A DNA stretch of 15,110 nt from an uncultured Eubacteriales bacterium (GTDB taxonomy: Bacteria; Bacillota; Clostridia; Lachnospirales; Lachnospiraceae): NCBI GenBank assembly GCA_900321145.1, contig ONVB01000327.1:1-15110 (forward strand). Direction: 5' to 3'. The translations under genes were made by a program, and so were the position numbers. Positions 1-5,996 of this stretch are shown piece after piece; position 1 is the first letter of the stretch; each line of letters starts with the position of its first letter. Below the pieces are notes generated by a model. The model worked only from the letters and a program-made list of their open reading frames with translations. It was not told the origin of the DNA and ran no database searches.

Positions 1-963
1 CATGCGAAAAACGAGCGATCGATGAACATTTCCCTAAAGCAGCTCTCCGGATCTTTGAGTAAAACGATAAATGTTTTACGTGAAACGATACTTACCCGCA
101 CTGCTTATATAGAGTCTGCGCTCGACGATCCGGAGAATTACAGCCTTGACAGCTTTTCCACAGAACTGTTAAATGATGTGGATAATATGTTGATAACTGT
201 GGACAAGCTGATTGCCTCGGCAAACGACGGACACTATATAAAAGAGGGCATAAACACTGTAATTGTGGGCCGTCCGAACGCCGGAAAGTCATCCGTCATG
301 AACATGCTTTTGAACGAGGAAAGAGCAATCGTAACCGACATAGAAGGTACCACCAGAGACACCATAAAGGAATGTATTAATTTAGGTGGAATCACGCTAA
401 ATATCGCGGATACAGCGGGTATCAGGACATCCTCGGACACGGTTGAGAAAATCGGCATAGAACGAGCAAAGAACACATTATTCGAAGCAGATTTAGTGCT
501 GTTTACAGTGGATGGAAGTGAAGAATTAACCCAAGATGACAAAGAAATAATCGACCTCATAAAGGGCAAGAAAACCATCACCCTGATCAATAAAAACGAC
601 CGTGAAATCATTGTGGATAAAATGTTGATAACTTCTAAGATAGATACGGAGATTCTCGAGATATCCGCATTGAACGGAAACGGACGAGAAGAGCTTTCTT
701 CACTCATAAAGAGTATGTTCTTCTCCGGAGATTTAAACACAGACAGCGATACGGTGATTACATCCCTACGACACAAGAGTCTGCTCATGGATGCCCGTGA
801 TGCCTTAACCCGCGTCAAAGACTCCATCAACGCCGGCATGGAAGAAGATTTCTTCACCATCGACCTTATGGCCGCCTACCAAAGTCTCGGACTCATCCTC
901 GGCGAAGAGCTCGAGGACGACCTCGCAGACAAAATCTTCTCCGAATTCTGCATGGGAAAGTAA
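1..963 (+). CDS. mnmE: tRNA modification GTPase MnmE (TrmE), 5' end cut off by window edge
   Basis: MnmE works with MnmG to install the carboxymethylaminomethyl group on wobble U34 of certain tRNAs, using a K+-activated G domain and a formyl-THF-binding N-terminal domain. The reading frame is open from base 1, so the ATG at 22 is internal: residues before it (AKNERS) align with the helical domain. About 320 of the usual 450-460 residues are present. The missing part is the N-terminal THF-binding domain and the start of the helical domain. G motifs visible: G1 GRPNAGKSS (268-294), G2 GTTRD (346-360), G3 DTAG (409-420), G4 NKND (589-600). The C-terminus is FCMGK, the family's conserved C-x-G-K ending that carries the catalytic Cys. 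The gene converges on jag, which is unusual because mnmE normally follows jag on the same strand. No clear terminator lies directly after the stop. Confidence 0.96.
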   Translation, partial: HAKNERSMNISLKQLSGSLSKTINVLRETILTRTAYIESALDDPENYSLDSFSTELLNDVDNMLITVDKLIASANDGHYIKEGINTVIVGRPNAGKSSVMNMLLNEERAIVTDIEGTTRDTIKECINLGGITLNIADTAGIRTSSDTVEKIGIERAKNTLFEADLVLFTVDGSEELTQDDKEIIDLIKGKKTITLINKNDREIIVDKMLITSKIDTEILEISALNGNGREELSSLIKSMFFSGDLNTDSDTVITSLRHKSLLMDARDALTRVKDSINAGMEEDFFTIDLMAAYQSLGLILGEELEDDLADKIFSEFCMGK

Positions 964-1010
964 TAAAAATCTGTACTTTAAAATAATAAAACACGATTTA
1001 CCTTAAACAG

Positions 1011-1187
1011 CTGCAGGTTAGTGCGGCATACATACAAGGAACGCTAGGGAGACGACCGATTTTCACAAGGAACTCGGCGGCGCGAACGAACAAGCGCTTC
1101 TATCGTGAAGTGAGCGCCGTCCGTATGTGACGCAGTGAAATGAGGGTAGGCGACCGTGTGGATTGTATGTATGCCGCACAACCGCAG
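1011..1187. repeat. Palindromic intergenic element with 17-bp perfect terminal inverted repeats
   Basis: Bases 1021-1037 (GTGCGGCATACATACAA) are the exact reverse complement of 1163-1179. The pairing continues outward as GGTT/AACC and CTGC/GCAG with two single-base bulges, giving about 25 paired bases at the ends of a 159-177 bp unit. Inside are nested shorter stems: CGGCGC (1078-1083) with GCGCCG (1114-1119), and CTTC (1097-1100) with GAAG (1107-1110). The interior is clearly more GC-rich than the flanks and has no credible reading frame. It resembles dispersed palindromic elements (MITE-like or REP-like), but no second copy is in this window and no target-site duplication is visible. A structured RNA is the main alternative. 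Confidence 0.6.
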
Positions 1188-1216
1188 CGTCCCACCACAA
1201 CATCATAAAATGCAAC

Positions 1217-1252
1217 TAAAAAACCCGACCGATATTACTATAAGTCGGGTTC
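1217..1252 (-). terminator. Rho-independent terminator of the rpmH-jag cluster
   Basis: The 8-bp perfect stem AACCCGAC (1222-1229) / GTCGGGTT (1244-1251) has a 14-base loop. Read on the minus strand it is followed by a run of T (the As at 1218-1223). It lies 10 bases beyond the jag stop. On the plus strand the trailing sequence (CTTAAATAT) is poor, so it may end mnmE transcripts only weakly. Confidence 0.85.
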
Positions 1253-1261
1253 TTAAATATC

Positions 1262-1900
1262 TTACTTATCGTAGTTTCCTCTGCGGAGTGCGATAACAAC
1301 CTTTCTGTAAGGCTCCTCACCCTCACTCCTTGTCTCAACATATCTGTCGTTCTGGAGTGCCGAGTGTATTATCCTTCTCTCATAAGGATTCATCGGCTCT
1401 AAGGTCACAGGCCTTCTGGTCTTCTTAACCTTGGAAGCGATATTTCTTGCAAGATGCTCCAATGTATCTCTTCTTCTTGCTCTGTAGTTTTCTGTATCAA
1501 GCTTAACGCGCACGTAAGACTCGCTCTTCTTGTTTACATAGAGGCTTATGAGATACTGAAGTGCATCTAAGGTCTGTCCTCTCTTTCCGATGATCACGGA
1601 CATCTCCGGACCGGAAACCTCTATATTCATGGTACCGTCTTCCTTATTGAACTCAACCTCACACTTTGCTTCAAGCTTCATAGCCTTGAAAAGATCATGA
1701 AGATATGTGTTGATATCATCGAGGAAGGTATCCTTCTTTCTTGCTCTGATCACTGCAGGCTTCGAACCTATACCCAAAAAGCCTGTCGATCCCTTCTCTA
1801 TTACTTCGTAATCAAGCTCTGCGCTTGTTGCGACGAGCTCAGCGGCAGCGACTGTAAGAGCCTCCTCTACCGTTTTACCCTTAAACTCTTTATACTCCAT
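1262..1900 (-). CDS. jag: RNA-binding protein KhpB/Jag (Jag_N-KH-R3H)
   Basis: Jag (also KhpB or EloR) is a cytoplasmic RNA-binding protein that, in Firmicutes, pairs with KhpA and affects cell elongation and division. Domains in order: Jag_N (about residues 1-55, with the typical GSTGFLGIGSKPA turn), a type-II KH domain with the GxxG loop GKRGQ (middle third), and a C-terminal R3H domain with the Arg-x3-His core in NPYERRIIHSAL. The start is set at the ATG at 1900 because GGAGG (1906-1910) lies 5 bases upstream. This gives 212 residues; a start at 1924 would place the Shine-Dalgarno inside the gene. The start overlaps the yidC stop by 11 bases, which suggests translational coupling. It is the last gene of the leftward cluster and is followed by a terminator. 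Confidence 0.95.
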   Translation of the reverse strand: MEYKEFKGKTVEEALTVAAAELVATSAELDYEVIEKGSTGFLGIGSKPAVIRARKKDTFLDDINTYLHDLFKAMKLEAKCEVEFNKEDGTMNIEVSGPEMSVIIGKRGQTLDALQYLISLYVNKKSESYVRVKLDTENYRARRRDTLEHLARNIASKVKKTRRPVTLEPMNPYERRIIHSALQNDRYVETRSEGEEPYRKVVIALRRGNYDK

Positions 1901-3179
1901 CATTTCCTCCGTTGTTGTCATCATATCTGTTCAACATATTTGCCCTTGCAGCAAGGCTTCCTTCTCTGTACTTAACACCTTCTTCATTTTTCTTCATGGT
2001 GCTTGAAGTATAATTCTTAAGACTCTGAGTCGACATACTCTTAGTTGTTTTTTTCTGCTGATATGCCTGTTGCTGCTGTTCGGCACCGGAAGACGCTTCC
2101 TGCATCTTCTCCAAAAATGATTTTCTGTCCGGGTGCTTAGCTCTCTTTATCTCAGCCTTCTCCATGGATTTCTTCAATATCGCATCCATATCCGCATGCT
2201 TGAAATAAAGGTTGATGAGCAGTGTCGTAAGAACACTTACGAGCGAACCCATCGCCCAGTAAAGACCGATACCTGAAGGTACACTTACGGTGACGAAGAA
2301 GGACATGACCGGCATGACATACATCATAGTCTTCATAGACTTCATGGTCGCATCCGCTGTTGCATCTCCCGTAGCCGTCGGTGTTGAAGTAGGACTTACC
2401 TTCAAGCTCAGGAACTGGAATACAAATGAAAGAATAGGAATGATAAGCGCTGTGGTAAGCGCAAGTCCCGGGATACTTGTAAGGTTGATTCCGAAGAAGT
2501 TATACCTTTCATTTATCTCAGGTGCTGTCGTCGATATCGCGTTGATAACATTTGCATCGGCACTTGTGAGGAGTGCGGAGAACTTGTCCCACGCATCACC
2601 GGTAAACTTTGCAAGAACATCGATAACCGTATTCTTATCCGAATAGTCAAGAGTTATCCTTGCGAACATTCCGGAATTATTACTGTCCTGAACAAAGCTT
2701 GTGAGAGCTGTCTTGGCAGTCTCGCTGTTCATTATAGGAGAAGCAATCTTATCATACAGATCATATATCTTGGTCACGTATGCAGGAATGTTGGATATGA
2801 TCCTGTATACCGCAAGGAATATGGGGAGCTGTATCAAAGCCGTGATACAGCCTGTTGACATGCTTACTCCATACTTACTCTGGATTTCTCTTGTCTCACG
2901 CTGCTGAGCAATGAGTGATTCCTGATCTTTCTTTCCCTTATACTTCTTTTGTATCTTACTGAGCTCAGGCTGAATATAAGCCATTATCTTCGATGATTTA
3001 CTCTGCTGGAGCATCATAGGGAACATAAGCAATCTTGCGAACAGTGTAAAGATGATTATCGCCACACCAATGTTCACAACACCTACGCTGCACATCACAT
3101 TGTAGATAAAATCGAAGACATAACCGAACAAGATGGATATAGGCTTAACAATAAAGCCACCCTGTTTTGTAAGTATCAT
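1890..3179 (-). CDS. yidC: Membrane protein insertase YidC/Oxa1 family, long form
   Basis: YidC inserts membrane proteins, alone or with SecYEG. The Oxa1 core is visible: a hydrophobic helix at about 35-57 with the conserved hydrophilic-groove Arg (R49 in LFARLLMFP), a charged cytoplasmic hairpin (about 58-105), then helices near 108-130, 238-262 and 283-330. It has 429 residues against roughly 260 for B. subtilis homologues. The extra length is an approximately 90-residue extracytoplasmic loop (about 136-226) between the second and third core helices, and a long basic, Gln-rich C-terminal tail (about 335-429). Such tails are thought to touch the ribosome. No lipobox Cys follows the first hydrophobic stretch, unlike SpoIIIJ. 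The start at 3179 has AGGAGA 8 bases upstream. The gene lies 20 bases after yidD and overlaps jag. Confidence 0.95.
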   Translation of the reverse strand: MILTKQGGFIVKPISILFGYVFDFIYNVMCSVGVVNIGVAIIIFTLFARLLMFPMMLQQSKSSKIMAYIQPELSKIQKKYKGKKDQESLIAQQRETREIQSKYGVSMSTGCITALIQLPIFLAVYRIISNIPAYVTKIYDLYDKIASPIMNSETAKTALTSFVQDSNNSGMFARITLDYSDKNTVIDVLAKFTGDAWDKFSALLTSADANVINAISTTAPEINERYNFFGINLTSIPGLALTTALIIPILSFVFQFLSLKVSPTSTPTATGDATADATMKSMKTMMYVMPVMSFFVTVSVPSGIGLYWAMGSLVSVLTTLLINLYFKHADMDAILKKSMEKAEIKRAKHPDRKSFLEKMQEASSGAEQQQQAYQQKKTTKSMSTQSLKNYTSSTMKKNEEGVKYREGSLAARANMLNRYDDNNGGNDGV

Positions 3180-3199
3180 TCAATATTTCTCCTGTTACA

Positions 3200-3412
3200 T
3201 TATGGAACCGGATCATACCCTCCCTTTGAGAAGGGATTACATCGAAGAATGCGCCACACACTGAGTGCAGTTCCCTTGAAAAAACCATACTTCTCATATG
3301 CCTCTATAGCATACTGTGAGCAGGTGGGAATATACTTACAGGTTGCGTGACGCTTTAGTCCCGACAAATGCTTCTGATAAAACCTTATCATAGCTATGCA
3401 TATTTTCTTCAT
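3200..3412 (-). CDS. yidD: Membrane protein insertion efficiency factor YidD
   Basis: A small (70-residue) YidD/YtjA-family protein, thought to sit at the inner face of the membrane and assist YidC-dependent insertion. Family signatures are present: the N-terminal amphipathic stretch ending in IRFYQKHLSG, the Cys-containing core CKYIPTCSQYAIEAYEKYG, and the tail WRILRCNPFSKGGYDPVP. The ATG at 3412 shares one base with the rnpA stop codon (TGATG). A GTG one codon upstream (3415) is also possible; AGAGG six to nine bases ahead serves either. It is placed between rnpA and yidC, the usual order, so the four genes are almost certainly one transcript. Confidence 0.95.
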   Translation of the reverse strand: MKKICIAMIRFYQKHLSGLKRHATCKYIPTCSQYAIEAYEKYGFFKGTALSVWRILRCNPFSKGGYDPVP

Positions 3413-3753
3413 CACAAACCTCTTAACAAACTGTGCTTTCTCAGTAAATGAAGATAAGCACTTTCAATATCCCGGTATACCGTATCCCTCGCTGTAGGTC
3501 TTCCTACTATAATAATGTCATAACCGGGCTTCAACTCATCCTTGTGAAGTCTGTAGCTTTCCCTGATAAGCCTTGTCAAACGATGTCTGATCACACTGTT
3601 TCCAACTTTTTTACTGACAGAGATTCCGATTCTACTGTACTCTAAGCTGTTGGCGCTTATGTACATCACTAAATACTTATTGGCATACGATTCTCTGTGG
3701 GCATAAACCCTGCCAAACTCTCTGCTGTTTTTTAATGTAGGGATATTTCTCAT
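3412..3753 (-). CDS. rnpA: Ribonuclease P protein component
   Basis: This is the protein subunit of RNase P, which binds the catalytic RNA and the 5' leader of pre-tRNA. It has 113 residues, the family's normal length. The RNR signature is recognisable in KKVGNSVIRHRLTRLIRE, with His in place of the more common Asn in the R-N-R core. An N-terminal LKNSREFGRVY stretch matches the start of the family fold. The start at 3753 is preceded by AAGGGGG with good spacing. It lies 18 bases after the rpmH stop and touches yidD, so it is transcribed from the rpmH promoter. Confidence 0.96.
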   Translation of the reverse strand: MRNIPTLKNSREFGRVYAHRESYANKYLVMYISANSLEYSRIGISVSKKVGNSVIRHRLTRLIRESYRLHKDELKPGYDIIIVGRPTARDTVYRDIESAYLHLLRKHSLLRGL

Positions 3754-3771
3754 GGCTACCCCCTTACCTAC

Positions 3772-3906
3772 TTAAGCTGATAAAGCTTTTCTGCCTTTAG
3801 CTCTTCTTGCAGATAAAACCTTTCTTCCGTTCCTGGTGCTCATTCTGCTTCTGAAGCCATGAACCTTTGAACGCTGCCTCTTCTTAGGCTGAAATGTCAT
3901 CTTCAT
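3772..3906 (-). CDS. rpmH: 50S ribosomal protein L34
   Basis: The 44-residue product begins MKMTFQPKKRQRSKVHGF and continues with RSRMSTRNGRKVLSARRAKG, ending GRKALSA. This is the complete L34 signature; the protein is Lys/Arg-rich and sits against 23S rRNA. The reading frame is too short for most length cut-offs but is unambiguous. GGAGG (3916-3920) lies 9 bases upstream of the ATG. It is the first gene of the leftward cluster, divergent from dnaA across the origin, the standard bacterial arrangement. Confidence 0.98.
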   Translation of the reverse strand: MKMTFQPKKRQRSKVHGFRSRMSTRNGRKVLSARRAKGRKALSA

Positions 3907-3935
3907 AACAAAAGTCCTCCTTTCGTGATTATATT

Positions 3936-3962
3936 TTGCTGTCAACTATAGGCAGACAGCAA
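3936..3962 (-). promoter_or_regulatory. 5'-leader hairpin of the rpmH transcript
   Basis: TTGCTGTC (3936-3943) and GACAGCAA (3955-3962) are perfect 8-bp inverted repeats with an 11-base loop. The predicted transcription start from the promoter at 3968-3996 falls at about 3960-3962, so the RNA would begin with this stem-loop, about 30 bases ahead of the Shine-Dalgarno. It may protect the 5' end or regulate the transcript; that role is inferred. Confidence 0.5.
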
Positions 3963-3967
3963 GGAAC

Positions 3968-3996
3968 ATTATATTGAAATAGGAAAGTATAGTCAA
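3968..3996 (-). promoter_or_regulatory. Sigma-A promoter of the rpmH-rnpA-yidD-yidC-jag cluster
   Basis: Read on the minus strand: -35 TTGACT (3991-3996), a 17-base spacer, and a perfect -10 TATAAT (3968-3973). Only one base differs from consensus, and it is placed about 65 bases upstream of the rpmH start. It is the best promoter match in the window, fitting a ribosomal-protein gene. Confidence 0.88.
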
Positions 3997-4042
3997 GAAA
4001 ATATTTCAAAAAATGCCCATAAATGGCTTAAAACGGTGATTT

Positions 4043-4201
4043 TGTGGATAACTCACCTTGATTTTGCTTAAAATAGGTATCATTTACATAAATTTTTCCA
4101 CAAAATGTTATTAACTTGTGGAAAACTATTCAAAATAGTGTGGATATGTAGATAACAATGTTGAAAATTCAAGCATTCTCAGCCTGTTGACAATATCCAC
4201 A
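4043..4201. other. oriC: oriC, upstream DnaA-box cluster (rpmH-dnaA spacer)
   Basis: The 516-bp gap between rpmH and dnaA holds at least six 9-mers matching the DnaA box TTATCCACA with zero or one mismatch. They are 4043-4051 (minus, perfect), 4094-4102 (plus, TTTTCCACA), 4117-4125 (minus, TTTTCCACA), 4139-4147 (minus, ATATCCACA), 4147-4155 (minus, TTATCTACA) and 4193-4201 (plus, ATATCCACA). The last two minus-strand boxes share one base. The location next to dnaA and divergent from rpmH is the classic origin position. This would correspond to the upstream (incA/B-like) half of a bipartite origin. Confidence 0.9.
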
Positions 4202-4327
4202 TTCAGAATTATCAGGTTAACATAACATATTTTTTCAATAATAATATCTTAATAACACTATGCGGCGGTCAGTCGCCGGATTATAGTTATTTATAAAATT
4301 TGATTTATTTCACAAAATCAAAATAAC
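4202..4327. other. AT-rich part of the origin spacer with a small GC hairpin
   Basis: This stretch holds no gene. It is strongly AT-rich (for example ATATTTTTTCAATAATAATA from about 4228), broken by a short GC-rich hairpin: CGGCG (4263-4267) / CGCCG (4274-4278) with a six-base loop. It could be a secondary duplex-unwinding region or simply promoter-upstream DNA of dnaA. Confidence 0.45.
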
Positions 4328-4356
4328 TTGCTTATCCCGGCATATTATGATACTAT
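4328..4356 (+). promoter_or_regulatory. Probable dnaA promoter
   Basis: -35-like TTGCTT (4328-4333), a 17-base spacer and -10 TACTAT (4351-4356, five of six consensus bases). The predicted start is at about 4363, some 60 bases upstream of the dnaA ATG. A perfect 8-bp palindrome GTGCGCAC (4367-4374) lies just after the start point. DnaA boxes upstream would allow the autoregulation known for dnaA genes. Confidence 0.65.
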
Positions 4357-4422
4357 ATTACAGTGTGTGCGCACTTGTTCAGAGAGTGCTAAATCAATGT
4401 AAAAAGCAGGTTTTTAAGAGTT

Positions 4423-5805
4423 ATGAAAGAGCTTATCGAAAGTAAATGGGACGACATACTCCTCCTTTTGGAGACAGAGTATGATATAACCCCGATGATG
4501 ATCAATACATTTATAAGACCTCTTAAGATATATGAAGTAAAGGATAATACCGTTTACTTTTATGTCGAAGAAAACAGAGGAGAACAGGCAGTCAAATACT
4601 TTAAAAAGAAGGATTATGACTTCTTTTTGATGTCATCTATCAGAGAGATATTAAACGACATCAATATAGAAATCCGCGTGGATGAGAAGAAAAACTATAT
4701 CAAAGAAACTGAGGATGTAAAGGATGAACCAAAGGTTGTATCCGATTCTTATCTTGCTGCGGTAAAGAGAAGTAACCTAAATCCTCTTTATACATTTGAC
4801 AACTTCGTGGTGGGTGATTCAAACAGGCATGCTCACGCTACCTGTCTTGCAGTTGCGGATCTTCCGGGACAGGCGGGCTATAATCCGCTTTACCTGTACG
4901 GCAACTCGGGACTCGGCAAGACTCATCTTATGCATTCCATAGCTCATTATATATTGCAGAACAATGAAAACCTGAATGTACTCTATGTGCCGTGCAGTAC
5001 ATTTACCAACGATATCATAGAATCCATAAAGAATCACACAACCAATAAGTTTCGCGAGAAGTACAAGAGCGTGGACGTTCTTTTGATAGACGATATCCAG
5101 AACCTTATGGGTAAGGAAAGTACCCAGTCAGAGTTCTTCGATACATTTAACGATCTTTATAATGCTAACAAGCAGATAATCATATCTTCGGACCGTCCGC
5201 CTAAGGAACTTACCACTCTTGATATGAGGATAACCTCGAGATTCTCCGGCGGTATACCGATTGATATCCACGAACCGGACTATGAGACAAGGATAGCCAT
5301 ACTTCACAATAAGGCTCACATAGAGCACCTGGATAATATCCCTGCTGAGGTTTTTGTATATATAGCCGAGAATTTTACCACAAATGTAAGAGAGCTCGAG
5401 GGAGCTCTGAATGTACTTCGTCCCTTCTCGCTTACAGGTGAGACCCTTACGACGGAAAAGGCTATAGCTACTCTGAGTATGCTCTTAAGCAACCAGGGAA
5501 GAAAGTCACTCACTCCCGATTACATAATAGAGATCGTGTCGGAATGCATGGGTGTATCCAATGAGGATATTAAATCAGGCAAGAGAAGCCAGGATATAGC
5601 AACCGCAAGACAGACAGTCATGTATATTTGCGACAAGTATTCTTCACAGCCGCTTACCTTAAAAGCTATCGGCAATGCTTTGGGCGGAAAGGATCACTCA
5701 ACGGTTATCAACGGTATAAAGAAGATAGAATCAAAACTGAAAGAGGATCAGGCTTTCAAAACAAGCTTTGAGAAGATCCTTAAGATGCTGAACATATCAA
5801 CATAG
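4423..5805 (+). CDS. dnaA: Chromosomal replication initiator DnaA
   Basis: DnaA is the AAA+ ATPase that binds DnaA boxes at oriC, opens the duplex and loads the helicase. It has 460 residues, a normal length. Visible features: N-terminal domain I (about 1-80); Walker A GNSGLGKT (160-167); Walker B VDVLLIDDIQ with D223/D224; sensor 1 IIISSDRPP; box VII arginine finger in MRITSRF (R273); sensor 2 in NVRELEGALN; and the domain IV DNA-binding signature GGKDHSTVINGIKKI from residue 421. The Shine-Dalgarno is weak (AAGAG close to the ATG, GCAGG further away), which may keep expression low. Neighbours are the origin upstream and dnaN downstream. Asn-Gly-Ile in the signature, where many DnaAs have His-Ala-Ile, is a mild variation. 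Confidence 0.98.
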   Translation: MKELIESKWDDILLLLETEYDITPMMINTFIRPLKIYEVKDNTVYFYVEENRGEQAVKYFKKKDYDFFLMSSIREILNDINIEIRVDEKKNYIKETEDVKDEPKVVSDSYLAAVKRSNLNPLYTFDNFVVGDSNRHAHATCLAVADLPGQAGYNPLYLYGNSGLGKTHLMHSIAHYILQNNENLNVLYVPCSTFTNDIIESIKNHTTNKFREKYKSVDVLLIDDIQNLMGKESTQSEFFDTFNDLYNANKQIIISSDRPPKELTTLDMRITSRFSGGIPIDIHEPDYETRIAILHNKAHIEHLDNIPAEVFVYIAENFTTNVRELEGALNVLRPFSLTGETLTTEKAIATLSMLLSNQGRKSLTPDYIIEIVSECMGVSNEDIKSGKRSQDIATARQTVMYICDKYSSQPLTLKAIGNALGGKDHSTVINGIKKIESKLKEDQAFKTSFEKILKMLNIST

Positions 5806-5825
5806 ATAAACATACAAAAAACGAC

Positions 5826-5937
5826 TTATACACATAAGTTTAACCAGTTAGACAGCCCGTAAAATAAGGGCTCGGCAGGGTTTTGCACATATTCACACAC
5901 CCTACTACTACTGCTACTGATTATTAATCATTTTCTT
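5826..5937. other. oriC: oriC, downstream half: DnaA boxes, GC spacer and DnaA-trio unwinding element
   Basis: The 191-bp dnaA-dnaN spacer has a one-mismatch DnaA box TTATACACA (5826-5834). It also has two abutting degenerate boxes, TTTTGCACA (5881-5889) and ATATTCACA (5889-5897), the short spacer CACC (5898-5901), and six consecutive triplets CTA CTA CTA CTG CTA CTG (5902-5919) followed by AT-rich DNA. On the bottom strand the triplets read 3'-GAT/GAC-5', the form described for DnaA-trios, on which DnaA assembles a filament on single-stranded DNA. Order and orientation match the B. subtilis unwinding region between dnaA and dnaN. The two boxes nearest the trios each have two mismatches, which is the weak point. 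Confidence 0.72.
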
Positions 5938-5956
5938 TGTTACGCGCGGCGCAACA
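5938..5956. promoter_or_regulatory. GC-rich near-perfect palindrome upstream of dnaN
   Basis: The 19-base sequence TGTTACGCGCGGCGCAACA pairs on itself in seven of eight positions around a three-base centre at 5947 (one A/C mismatch). It lies directly after the AT-rich end of the putative unwinding element and 41 bases before the dnaN start. It could be a protein-binding site or a hairpin in the dnaN leader; there is no direct evidence for either. Confidence 0.4.
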
Positions 5957-5996
5957 GATTACTTTGATACCTAAAGAATCGAAAGGAGTTTCATCC

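Noticed and set aside
234..860. Long antisense reading frame opposite mnmE (about 208 codons, minus strand)
   Set aside because: It lies wholly inside a well-supported conserved gene, has Ser/Ile-rich low-complexity translation typical of a shadow frame, and no ribosome binding site.
1011..1187. CRISPR array or tRNA/rRNA gene in the mnmE-jag spacer
   Set aside because: There is one pair of inverted arms and no regularly spaced direct repeats, and no cloverleaf with the conserved tRNA bases can be drawn.
1901..1924. Jag start at 1924 (eight extra residues)
   Set aside because: The extra codons contain the Shine-Dalgarno GGAGG used by the ATG at 1900, and conserved Jag sequence begins at the later Met.
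2290..2646. Plus-strand open frame inside yidC
   Set aside because: Antisense shadow of a conserved gene; its hydrophobic look comes from being complementary to membrane-helix codons.
3932..3948. TTGACA near TATAAT on the minus strand as a second rpmH promoter
   Set aside because: The spacing between the two hexamers is only six bases, far too short for sigma-A; the hexamers at 3968-3996 have the correct 17-base spacing.
5854..5872. Hairpin AGCCC/GGGCT after dnaA as a rho-independent terminator
   Set aside because: The stem is only 5 bp with a nine-base loop and there is no adjacent T run; the later TTTT is 8 bases away. It may be a weak pause or an origin structure at most.
5937..5965. TTGTTA-17-TACTTT as a dnaN promoter
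   Set aside because: The -10 hexamer matches only about half the consensus and the spacer is occupied by the GC-rich palindrome; not strong enough to call.
5937..5996. Upstream ATG (5937) as the dnaN start
   Set aside because: The extra 20 residues match nothing in the clamp family, and AAGGAG sits correctly for the ATG at 5997.
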